Below, one piece after another: positions 1 to 9,600 of a stretch of 64,000 bases of DNA. Within the stretch, counting starts at the first letter, position 1; each line of letters starts with the position of its first letter. The DNA comes from Pyropia yezoensis. Its lineage: Eukaryota; Rhodophyta; Bangiophyceae; Bangiales; Bangiaceae. Both the position numbers and the translations under genes were made by a program. Location: positions 5,038,083-5,102,082 of the forward strand of contig CM020619.1 in the NCBI GenBank assembly GCA_009829735.1, written 5' to 3'. The notes beneath the pieces were generated by a model. The model did no database searches. It was not told where the DNA came from and saw only the letters and a program-made list of their open reading frames with translations.

Positions 1-269
1 CAGGCGACCCAGCTTGGGCGCGTGCGTTGGAAGCGTGGCGCCTCCCCTCACTGCCTGCGGCCAAACAGGGCCCGCAGGAGTACGTGTTCGATAAGTTCAT
101 CGACCACGGCTGGGATGAGGACACTGACCGCCTCATGTTGAGGGTGCGTTGGTTTGGCTACAAAGCCAAGGATGATACGTGGGAGTATGTGGAGGACCTT
201 CCCGCTGAGAAGGTCGGGGCCTACTGTGCCCGGAATGAGATAGACCCTAACAGCCCTCCCTCAACGTGA
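1..269 (+). CDS. Ty3-1 pol C-terminus with chromodomain (partial at 5' end)
   Basis: The frame is open from the window edge to the stop at 267-269. The first ATG-like start (TTG at 27) is not a real start, so this is the tail of a longer pol. Residues around VRWFGYKAKDDTWEYVEDLP form a chromodomain: the aromatic positions, the W of WFGY and the TWEYVEDL helix start are all visible. Chromodomains at the C-terminus of Ty3 integrase define chromoviruses and are thought to steer integration to chromatin marks. The Ty3-2 pol at 6633-10799 ends with a related module (VMWVGYDSPTWEQAANI). Integrase itself is outside the window. Confidence 0.75.
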   Translation, partial: GDPAWARALEAWRLPSLPAAKQGPQEYVFDKFIDHGWDEDTDRLMLRVRWFGYKAKDDTWEYVEDLPAEKVGAYCARNEIDPNSPPST

Positions 270-350
270 GGGAAGGCCGAGCAACAGTGCCAAGAGAGTG
301 CTTCAAGTCGAAGTGGTACGCAGAGTGGCTTTTAACTACAGCCCTAACCC

Positions 351-2323
351 TCACACTCTCACAACAAAGGCAGCTGCCAACTGGGCATGCATGCTAGACT
401 CTCCAACCCCACGGCCCTCGTCCTCACGTGGAGGCGAGCGGCGAGACCCCCGGCGAAAACGCTCCCCACCAGTCGGGGGGGCCGGCGGCTCCAAGTCGGA
501 CCCGTCGCGCCCCTCACGGTCGCGCAAGTGGCGACGACCGCGGCTGCTCTTCTGCTTAGTCTTGCGCGCAAGTTGGCGACGCAGACGCCGGACCGACTCC
601 GATTCTGACGGAGTCGAGGACTCCGAGACGGAGTAAGACAACTCGTCTTCCGACACGGAGGAAGAGCGCCGCGAGCGTCGGCGACGACGGCGAGGAGGCG
701 AGTATGCCCGGCTCGCACGACGTTTGCCACGCCCAAGTGGGGCTGGATGGGGCATAATAGCCCCAATGCGAGCCAACTCGGCCGTCATAAACTCCGCCAC
801 CGACTCGCAACTCGCGGTCGCCACTGCAGTACGACCGCGCTCCTCAAGTTGAGGAGTCTCGAAAGCTTGAATGGTTGCGGTCGACGCGGCCAACCAGGAG
901 ATGGTGCGCACCAACGTGTTGATCATCATCTCTGAGGTTAGAGGCGTGGGCCGTAACACCAACTTGGGGTATACCGTCAGGAGGGTGGCCCCCAAGTTGG
1001 GGGACACCGGGGTGGACGACTGAACGACCACGCTAATCGGGATGTCCCCGTGCGGCTGGTAGGGGACAGGAGAAAGCGGAGGGGCACGCCGAGGTGGCGG
1101 GACCCGGGTGTAACTGCGACCCCGACTTGGGGCCCCCGCAGTGGGTTGAGTCATATGGTCATCATGTGAGGGCACGGCCATAACTATGGCCTTGTCCGGG
1201 GGTGGCGCAGTGTGGCGATCCACCCCCGGGGCATACGGGTAGTCCCCGATGCCCAACCCCTCTCGTAGGACCACACGACCGTCGTGAAGTTCACGAGCGA
1301 CCGATGCGAACTGGCGAAGTGCGCCATCGTCCTTGGGCCCACGAGTGGGGCGGCGCAACTTGTGTTCGATGCTCTCCCACTCGATAAACTTGTGAAGGCG
1401 GAGCATCTCCTCAAGTAGAGTGAGTTGTCCTGATGAGCACCCCTCAGCGACGAGCTGAGGGGTGAGCTGTTCCAAACCTTGGATAAGCCGGAGGGGGAGA
1501 TGCCAGAGCATCCCCCGCCGCTGAACACAAGACACCCAGGTCGACATGACCTCGAGGAGCCACTGGGTGGCCAACATGGCCCACACCAGGTGATCAGGGC
1601 CAGCCGTCAACATGACGGAGCCGAAGTGGTCAAGCAAACGTGGCAGCAACGCCGGGAACCCGTAGGGGACCTCAACTTGAGGCCACCACTCGGGCTTCGT
1701 CATATAGTACTGCTCCTTACTGGCAGCAGACTGCTGAGGAAACTCAAGTTGAGCCGAGGTCACCAAGTAGGGACCTCGCCGGAAGTCTTTCTCCATCCGC
1801 ACATCAAAGTGATGAGTGTGCGGATCGGCCTCGTGAAGGTACGGGGGGCGAGTTGTCACCGCGTCCCAAGTAAGGTCGGCAAGTCGCCGGGACCCGGGAT
1901 AGTTCCCCCGTGGTCCACCATGGCCTTGGCCCGCTGTACGTCTTCGACATCCTCGTCGTCCAGGAAGGCAAACTGGTCCTTCCTGAAGCCGGCAGGGAAC
2001 CCGACCCTACGGGGATACTTCTCTTGTAGGCGGTCCCATACCCGACCCATCGCTGCGCCAAGTCGGCCACAGCGAAGAACAGTCAACCCCTCCTCATATA
2101 GAGGCCAAGCGGGGTAAAACCACCGCCCCAAGGCCTCAAGCGGGACAACTTGTCCCGCCTCCGGGGGAGATCCCGCCGTCAACCCAAAGCCGGGTGACGC
2201 GGGAGTCCCATCCCCCGGAGCGATCGCGGAGCCCTCGCCGGAAGTCCCGGCGGGCGCTGCACCGTAGGGGGTGTCCTCCATACGTTCGTCGAGAGAGTCC
2301 GTCTCCACCCCCGGGGTCGCCAT
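351..2323 (-). pseudogene. Ty3-1 antisense ORF between pol and 3' LTR, broken by a frameshift
   Basis: Two minus-strand frames make one probable protein. The first starts at an ATG at 2323 (MATPGVETDS) and stops at 1856. The second is open from 1859 to 351. They meet at a GTGA overlap, so one indel or a recoding event would join them into about 655 residues. The downstream part holds a helical region (HFGSVM, then QRRGMLWHLP about 35 residues later). The antisense ORF of Ty3-2 has the same layout (YFGSVL, then RRQGRLFHLP). The C-terminus is Arg/Ser-rich and nuclear-looking. No known domain is recognised. Position and orientation match the Ty3-2 antisense gene. Confidence 0.5.
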
Positions 2324-2661
2324 GGCTCTCCCCAAGTTGGGGAGAGACGCCCTGGCTACAGCGGCACGAGACCCGCCTCGAGTTGAGGGGGACTCGGATC
2401 GTGAGTAGACGGGTGGCCTCCCCAGCGTGGGGCGGCCCAGTGGAAGGTGAAGGGGAGGTGGTGGTGATGGTGAAGTGAGAACCGGGGAGAGCAAGCTGCC
2501 GAGTGGGCAAGCTTGGGGAGAGGGGCGGTCAACGTGACCGCCTCCACATCCGCGTTACGTACTCAATGGGGGACAGCAAGTCGCGCCCCCAACGCCGAGA
2601 CGTGCGTTTACGCACCCCCTCACAGGGCCAACCGGGTCGGTCGGAACTGAGGAGAGGGGAG

Positions 2662-3086
2662 TGTGGCAGTATTGACCCCCAGGTACGGGGGCAACACGTG
2701 CCATGCAAGGGGCGGCAGGCCACTAGCCTGATCCGCTCCTCCCCCTGCATTTGGGTCCGTATTCCCTAAGTTTGGGATAGTTAGCTTAGTAGTAAATCCA
2801 ACTTGGATTTGAGGGTTTTCTGCATTTATCGTCTTGGATTTTCGTGTGGCCCGGTGGGCAGGTGCTGGGGTGGGAGATTCTGAGTGGCGAGGTTCTGAGG
2901 GGGCCCTGGGGGGATAAGGGGAGGGACAGTGGGGCTTGGCCCTGCGTCCCCGTCCCGACGAAGAAACTGTTGGACCACACACCATCCTCTTGTTTGTCAG
3001 TGGGGGGCCTGCCCCACAACAGGGACAGAGTGTGTGCGACTTGCACTTCTTCCGGTTCCCCCGACACGCGAGGCAGCCCTTGTACA
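2662..3086 (+). repeat. Putative 3' LTR of Ty3-1
   Basis: A purine tract (2650-2661) is followed by TGTGGCAGTATTG, close to the start of the Ty3-2 LTRs (TGTAGCAATATGG). The right end is placed at TTGTACA (3086) by analogy with the Ty3-2 end TGCTACA. There is no second copy in the window, so the right boundary is a guess. A small hairpin, CCCCC-AGGTAC-GGGGG, lies at 2676-2691. Confidence 0.5.
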
Positions 3087-3848
3087 CCGCCCCAACTTGG
3101 GTGCCGTGTGTGTAAGTGGTTTTTGCCTCACCGATAACATCGCCATGCGCTTTCGGGGTGCGTCGTCAAAGTTCTCTGGCAACCTTGGGGAGCCCTGGAT
3201 GGAGTATGTAGCGGAGTACCAGCAGGTGGCCCGAGACTACGACCTCAGCCAGGAGCAGCGCTTCCAGTACATGCACAACATCCTCAGCGGCGACGCCAAG
3301 CGGTTTTATCTCGACAGGGTGCAGTCTTATGCCACGTCGTTCAGCCAGGCTGTTGACATGGTGAGCACCGAGTACAACTCTATTGTGCGCCAGAACCGGG
3401 TCAAGAACTACCTGGTGGGATACCGCATGAGCACGCTGCTGGGCGACGGGGTGACGGAAGCGGCGGCGCTCGAGCAAACGTACTAGACGATCACCAAGCT
3501 CGCGCCGCAGGTGCCCCGCTCCCACCAGGGAGATGTCCACAAGGTTGAGTTTTTGAGGAACGCTGTGGTCGGTAGCCCGTGGGCGACTGAGCCGCTGAGC
3601 CGGATTGCGACGCATGGCCTTACCTTTCAGCAGCTTTATGGAGAGCTGGAGGCCGCGCTGCACCTGCATAAGGAGGCGCGACTGGTAGTGGCCCACGCGA
3701 GCGCATCTGGGCACCGCCCGACCGCAACCCAAGACGTTCCCGGTATCCTGTTTACTGGCCAGGGGCGTTACGCTCGCCCCAGTCGCGGCATGGCCGCTGG
3801 CCGCGTGAAGCGGACGGCTGCCCCTTCCCGCTCGAGCGGTGTGGACCC
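3087..3848 (+). pseudogene. Copia gag, N-terminal part (stop at 3484, interrupted at 3848)
   Basis: The first in-frame ATG is at 3145 (MRFRGASSKFSGN). The text WMEYVAEYQQVARDYDLSQE and the helical stretch after it look like a capsid (UBN2/retrotrans_gag type). An in-frame TAG lies at 3484-3486. The same frame then stays open through KLAPQVPRSHQG and LTFQQLYGELEAALHLHKEA to the Ty3-2 insertion. The codon after the insertion point continues at 14602 with the zinc-knuckle half. Base composition is ordinary here, without the dense hairpins seen in Ty3-2. Confidence 0.75.
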
Positions 3849-4215
3849 TGTAGCAATATGGTTGGCCGTATTGTGACCCTAATGTTAGGGGGGCTACTTC
3901 TAATCCTTGGCTTTCAATTTGAGAGTCCGGACTGGTCACGGTATCTACAAGTTACGTATGACCAGAGGGACTTGCATCTTGGGGTGGAGGGTAGTTAGTA
4001 GTGTCTCCGAGGGTTTATAACGTGGGGGCCGGCGGCGAATCCACCGCCGGCCAAGGTAGAACAACAAACCCCTCCCATTTGGGCTCCCATCTTGGTCCCG
4101 TGGCTTGCGCTCCAAGGACAGCAACCTTGGCCTCCCGGTGACGTTGGTGCCGATCCCCCTTGGTGAGTGTTCCCTGAGAGTGGACGTGCGACGGATTCCT
4201 ACCAATTGTGCTACA
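3849..4215 (+). repeat. Ty3-2 5' LTR
   Basis: 367 bp, TG...CA. A TATA-like GTTTATAAC lies at about 4013-4021, followed by a hairpin with 9-bp arms (GGCCGGCGG / CCGCCGGCC, 4027-4052). It differs from the 3' LTR only by ACCA just before ATTGTGCTACA. Confidence 0.95.
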
Positions 4216-4440
4216 TTGGTGGAGCAGCAGGGGACGGGTTTCCGTCACCCTTGTGGTGACGCCGTCTTCGGCCCTGGCACATGGATAGGGATCCGGTCCT
4301 TTTCTTGTACTCGTAGTGTTGCGACCTGATCGATTGTGTTGAGTTTCTACCTTTGACTGTGATCTACTGTTACTCTCCCCAATCTACCCCCTCGCTCTCT
4401 TATTCGTGGTGATTGTTACGTCGGTTGACTGATTGTGACT
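4216..4440 (+). promoter_or_regulatory. Ty3-2 leader with primer-binding site
   Basis: The sequence after the LTR starts TTGGTGGAGCAGCAGGGG. A TGG one base after the LTR end is what a tRNA 3' CCA would pair with. The tRNA identity cannot be assigned by eye. The short inverted repeat ACCAAT...ATTGGT (4201-4220) spans the LTR/primer-site junction. The rest of the leader shows no ORF. Confidence 0.55.
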
Positions 4441-6369
4441 ATGTCTACCCAAGAGACGAGGAACGTTCAAGATGACGGATCGGCGTCGACGCCGACCCCG
4501 GAGGCGACTACGGGAACCGGGATCGGGAACCCGATCGACAACATTGAGATGCCAATGCTTTCCGGTGCCGGATCGACGTTTGGCACGGCTCGGACGGCAG
4601 GAGGCGGGGGCCCGCCTCAACTGTCATCGACCGACCTCACTCCGCCGCCTCCTTCACCAGGGGATTCCCTGATGGCATCATTGGCCCGCATCGAGGCCCG
4701 ATTTTCCGGACTCGACGCTCGTCAAGAGCGGACGGAGGACGCAATGGCAGTGTTGATGTCAACACGCCACACGACGGGACCCCGTCGTGTTCCTCCCACA
4801 CCGGTACGGTTTGAACCGGCCGGAATACTTTCGGAGTCCACCAGGGTCAACCCTGGTGTTGCTACTCCTGGACAACCCCCGGACACCATGGGGTATGGAT
4901 CCGACTCGTCGGCAGAGTTGGAACGGAGTCACACGGAGCGATACGCTCGGAGCACCCGAAGCAGACTCCGCGGACACGACCCGGCGGATACTTACGCCGG
5001 TGGAGAGTCGGTTATTGGAGGAGGGGGTACCCTCTCACAGTATCCCCACGACGAAGGAGGCCAGGCAGCTCGGGTTCCCGAGGTGCCGACGCCTGAAGTA
5101 CCACCATCAACGGTGGAAGCTATGACCGCGCAGGTAACTGCGAGCCTACTGAAGCGGATGGAGTCCGATGGGTTTGCTCATCAACTGGCTAAGCGACTGG
5201 ATATCCAGGACGCTGACACGGAGATCGTCAACGAGGTCTTCCGGTCGGTTCTTACTCCGGAACGTTATCGTTTGGAGGACCGCTCTACCACCGTATCGGA
5301 ATCGATGCGTAATACGTCGCATCGGGCGTTCCGTTCTATGCAGACCCTTATGAAGGGAGTTCCTATGTTCGGAGGGCCGAACGGACGCCCGTTGGCAGTC
5401 ATCGGCTTCTTGACTAGCTTCAAGGCAGCCGTGGACAAGGCCCTCGTTAGCGAGGGGCTGGCCCTGGAGATCCTCCCGTTCTTTGTTGATGAACGGGTGC
5501 GAGGCATCCTTCGCCAGGCATCCCCGATGCCGGGAATGAGGGTCGCGGCCACCCCCATGGATTACCGTGGGATCCTCAAGGAGCTGCTGAGCAGTTACCT
5601 CAGTGAGGACAAGTGCGAGGACCACTACCGGGCCCTGCGCACTGCCACCGCCCAGAGCTGGGAGGATGAGGAGATGCTCGGACGACGGATCCAAGAGCTC
5701 GACTACAAGCTGGGGAAGCTCCTCGGAGAAGGGGAGCTACGGGCCATCCTGTTCGCAGGAGTACCCAACTACGTGCGGATATCCGCACGGGGCGCCAACA
5801 CGGCACGGACGAACTTCAGTCGACTGATGCATATGTGCAAGTCCCTAGGGGACGCCTACCGGGTTCTACACCCGGAGTGTGCTCTGGCCTCAAAGCCCAA
5901 GGGTGAGGGAGGCAAGCCCAGTCTGACCCCGGTACCGAGGCAAGAGAAGGTGGAACGTAAGGCCGCACCAGTACTGGTGGCGACCGAACATACCCCTACG
6001 GGCGAGGATGAACCTCTTGTTGACCAACAGGGCCACCTGTTGCTACCGGCGACGCCGGTGATTGATGAGCACGGTACGGTAGCGTACATCGCCCCGGCTG
6101 GGACCCAGTTCCAGGTCAACGAGGGAGCGGGACGGCGCGTCCCGTATGTGCGGACGACGGGGTATGCCCCGGTTACGGGTAACCCCCCCCAGCCCCTGCC
6201 TACATGGGCAGTACGTACGGAGGCACCTCCGCAGATTGCGGGCCGACCCAACCGGTTGGGGGAGTCCATGTTCCGGTTGACCCAAGGACCCAAGGCCTAC
6301 CAGGGAGCAGGCACTCGGGCGCCCGAGGGAGGCAACCGCAGCTACGGGGCTACCCCGATGCGAACTTAA
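4441..6369 (+). CDS. Ty3-2 Gag (capsid part, ends at UAA)
   Basis: ATG at 4441 (MSTQETRNVQDDG); the slightly longer frame starts with GTG and is not preferred. It encodes 642 residues: a low-complexity N-terminal third, then a helical capsid-like region (about residues 230-480) including YLSEDKCEDHYRALRTATAQ and RRIQELDYKLGKLLGEGELR. The C-terminal part is Pro/Gly-rich. The UAA at 6367-6369 comes 21 bases before a zinc knuckle in the same frame, so the capsid and nucleocapsid portions are separated by one stop. Gag forms the particle that packages element RNA. The stop may be a defect of this copy or a readthrough site. Confidence 0.8.
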   Translation: MSTQETRNVQDDGSASTPTPEATTGTGIGNPIDNIEMPMLSGAGSTFGTARTAGGGGPPQLSSTDLTPPPPSPGDSLMASLARIEARFSGLDARQERTEDAMAVLMSTRHTTGPRRVPPTPVRFEPAGILSESTRVNPGVATPGQPPDTMGYGSDSSAELERSHTERYARSTRSRLRGHDPADTYAGGESVIGGGGTLSQYPHDEGGQAARVPEVPTPEVPPSTVEAMTAQVTASLLKRMESDGFAHQLAKRLDIQDADTEIVNEVFRSVLTPERYRLEDRSTTVSESMRNTSHRAFRSMQTLMKGVPMFGGPNGRPLAVIGFLTSFKAAVDKALVSEGLALEILPFFVDERVRGILRQASPMPGMRVAATPMDYRGILKELLSSYLSEDKCEDHYRALRTATAQSWEDEEMLGRRIQELDYKLGKLLGEGELRAILFAGVPNYVRISARGANTARTNFSRLMHMCKSLGDAYRVLHPECALASKPKGEGGKPSLTPVPRQEKVERKAAPVLVATEHTPTGEDEPLVDQQGHLLLPATPVIDEHGTVAYIAPAGTQFQVNEGAGRRVPYVRTTGYAPVTGNPPQPLPTWAVRTEAPPQIAGRPNRLGESMFRLTQGPKAYQGAGTRAPEGGNRSYGATPMRT

Positions 6370-6624
6370 GGAGGGACCGGCACGTCCGGATGTATGTTGT
6401 GTGGGGATCCCCAGCACTGGGTGTCTTCCTGCCCACTCATCCCCGAGGAGTCTCGGCGGGCAGCGGCGCAACGCAAGGCATCCACCGGGGGGTATCCCGC
6501 CAGAGCACCCGGACCCGCACCGGGTAGGCAGCCAGCTCCAGGTGGAGTACTGGCCGTCGAGGAGGCACCTCCGCAGCCGGATGTCCCGGCGGACAGCACC
6601 TTACCAAGGGCGGGAAACGAGTAA
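6370..6624 (+). CDS. Ty3-2 nucleocapsid extension in the Gag frame, with -1 slippery site
   Basis: The frame continues after the Gag UAA with GGTGTSG and then CMLCGDPQHWVSSC (6391-6432), a textbook CX2CX4HX4C zinc knuckle that binds RNA in retroelement Gag. It ends at TAA 6622-6624. The heptamer G GGA AAC (6612-6618) lies just before that stop in the right phase for a -1 slip. After slipping, the frame is open into pol (CGA GTA AGA GGA AGG ATG). A GC-rich potential stem (CCGGGG 6637-6642 with CCCCGG 6669-6674) lies downstream. Confidence 0.65.
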   Translation, partial: GGTGTSGCMLCGDPQHWVSSCPLIPEESRRAAAQRKASTGGYPARAPGPAPGRQPAPGGVLAVEEAPPQPDVPADSTLPRAGNE

Positions 6625-6632
6625 GAGGAAGG

Positions 6633-9600
6633 ATGACCGGGGGGCGCTGGGGTAACCCAAGCAAGCCACCCCGGAGTACCGCGGGGAAAGCCCCACGGAG
6701 ATCGCGGTTGAGCCGACGCCGCATCAACCCCCGGGTACACCTTCCGGCCCCGACGACACGGCGTCAGGGGATTGATGACCAACCACCAAGGTTGGGAGGA
6801 GAGGACGGGAAGCTCCGTCACATGGAACCAGACAAGGGCCCTGTTCAGGATGCCCGAGCTACACCGGATATCGGTGTAGGCCACGTGCTGTTTACCTTGG
6901 AGAACTTCAAGGTATCAGCCACACTGGGGGTTGACCCCCAGTCGACACGATCGTACTACCCTGTACTGGATACAGGGGCTGGACCCAACCTTATCCGGAA
7001 GGATACCCTCCCGGACAAGTGGCTTCCGCGAGTCAGAGTGACTCGGGGACCCACCATCAAAGACGCGAATGGTCGCCTCATTCGTACGACCGCAGCGATG
7101 TCGCTGCGGGTTACCATCGGGGAACTCACCACGGAAGTCGACTTCCTGGTGTGTGAGACCCTATCGGTGCCCTGCATACTGGGGTGCACCTTCATCAACG
7201 TTCACGTTGATGCAATCCGGCCAGGCCGGAGGACCGTCGAGCTTCAAGAAGCCGACGGGACGAAGCGAGGACACACGGCTTTCGTCAGGGACCTGACGCT
7301 ACAAGGGAGCCACGTTAACGTGGCTGAGGTGTACGCAAGTGTCGAGCCGAAGACACTTCGGTTGGCCAAGCGAACTCGCTTTGAGCCGTTGTCGGAGACA
7401 GTCCTCCCGGTTAACTGTGACCTCGCAGGCATCTGCAGAGTCAAGTCCAACCTGCGGACGTACAAGCGCCATGGGTTGACCATGGCCAACGGTCTCATAG
7501 ACCTCCCATCAGGAGGGTCGTCCCTCCTAGTGATGGCGAACTATCGCCGTAAGGCAGTCACCCTCCCGAAGGGAACTATCCTCGGGATTGCCGAGCTCTA
7601 CGAAGGAGATATCCTTACCCCTGACAAGGAAGGTCAAGTGGAACCACTTGAGGTGCTGGCGGTCGCCGAGACCACCGAGCGACAGCAACCCGATGACGGG
7701 AAGCCTAGTCGACCATCATTACCGGCGGATATTCCGCCGAAGGACCAAGAAGCATTGAAGGCACTGGCCGAGGCTGACCTCGACAACCTTCCCCCTTCGG
7801 TAGCCGAAGGGGTACGACGGATGTTAAGAAAGCATGACGTCATGTGGACAGGCGGATCCTTGGGTACAATTGGGGCAACCCAACATCGTATTGACCTGGT
7901 ACCAGGCGCACGCCCCGCCCGGTCACAACCGCACCGAGCGGGACCTATGCAACGAGAGATCGTTGATGGAGAAGTGAAGAGGATGAGTGAAGCGAAGGTG
8001 ATACGACCTTCGATGTCGGAATGGGGTGCCCCAGTCGTTATCGTACCGAAGAAGGATCAAACCCCTCGGTTTTGCATCGATTATCGACACCTCAACTTGG
8101 TTACCAAGAAGGACTCCTACCCTTTACCAAGGATGGATGAATGCATCGACTCCCTGGGGGAAGCTACGATGTTTACCACTATCGACTGCAATGCCGGATA
8201 CTGGCAGATCCCGGTGGCGGACGAGGATATCCCCAAGACGGCATTCGTCTGTCACAGTGGAGTGTACGAGTTCCTAAGGATGCCCTTCGGATTGTCCAAC
8301 GCCCCCGCTACATTCCAGCGGGCTATCGACATTATACTGTCGGGGGTGAAGTGGCGTAACTGCCTAGTGTACCTCGATGACGTCATCGTCTTCTCGCGTA
8401 ACATGGATGACCATGTGCAACATGTTGACGAGGTACTCACCCTCTTGAGGAACGCCGGGGTAACCCTGCGTCTGAAGAAGTGCGCCTTCTTCCAACAGAC
8501 GGTCGAGTATCTGGGCCACCAGATAACCCCTGGTAAACTAGGGGTACTCGAAGCCAATACCCGGGCACTCCGGGATGCCCGGTTCCCTAACACCCAGACA
8601 CAGCTCAAGAGCTTCCTGGGAATGTGCAATGTATATCGACGGTTCGTCAAGGACTTCGCTCGGATAGCTAAACCGTTAACGGTTCTTACGAGCAGTACCC
8701 TGCCCAAGGTACTCCAACCCCCTTCGCCTAGCGAAGAGGAGGCCTTCGAGTCGCTGAAGCGAGCCCTACTATCCCCACCCGTCCTTGCGTTACCGCACCG
8801 ACGGGGTACCTTCGTCATCGATGTCGATGCATGCGATACACAAGTGGGATGCACCCTGTCACAGGGAGAGACGTTGATCGGTACCGATAACGTTATCCCG
8901 GACCTACGTCCGGTAGGATACTTCAGCCGGACACTCAACCCGGCTGAGCGTAGCTATAGTGCCACCGAGCGTGAGTGCCTCGGAGTTATATGGGCAGTAC
9001 AACTGCTCCGTCCATACCTGGAGGGTTCCAGGTTCATCGTGAGGTCCGACCACGAACCCTTACGATGGCTCCTAAACCTTGGTGACAAGGATTCCGATAG
9101 CCATGGGAGACTTGCCCGATGGAGGTTGAAGATGGCCGAGCACGACTACCGCACCGTGTATAAGGCTGGGTCAACCCACCATCTCGGAGACGCATTGTCT
9201 CGACTCGACACCCCGAGCGGGGATACCCGCCCGGTGGACGAGGACATCCCGGTGGTACCGGTCTGCATGGTGGGTAACGCTACCCAAGGTATGGTTGACC
9301 ATACCATGGCACACCGAGCATGCCCACTGACCCTCGCGGACTTCCGCGAGGCACAGGCCAATGACGATGACTGTAGACGCCATCGCGCTAACCTCCTGGC
9401 CGGTACGGCCGGCATCTTCTCCGAGAACGAAGACGGACTCATATACCGGCGGGCACCCGCCGATGGACGACATCAAGTCGTGGTTCCCGTTTTCTTACGG
9501 CAAGCCGTCATGGAACGAGAACACGAGAACCCTACAGCCGGACACCCGGGGGGTTCACGTATGTTCGCAGCAATGCGAAGGTTCTTCTACTGGCCAGCAA

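Larger units (their letters stand above)
1..3086 (+). mobile_element. Ty3-1: 3' part of a Ty3/gypsy chromovirus, running off the left edge
   Basis: The visible part reads: end of pol with a chromodomain (1-269), a long antisense ORF (351-2323, minus), a purine tract at 2650-2661, and a putative 3' LTR beginning with TG at 2662. This order matches the complete element at 3849-14601, which supports one architecture for both. The 5' LTR, gag and most of pol lie outside the window, so the target duplication cannot be checked. It abuts Copia gag sequence at about 3087, so it probably inserted into the older Copia element. Confidence 0.75.
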
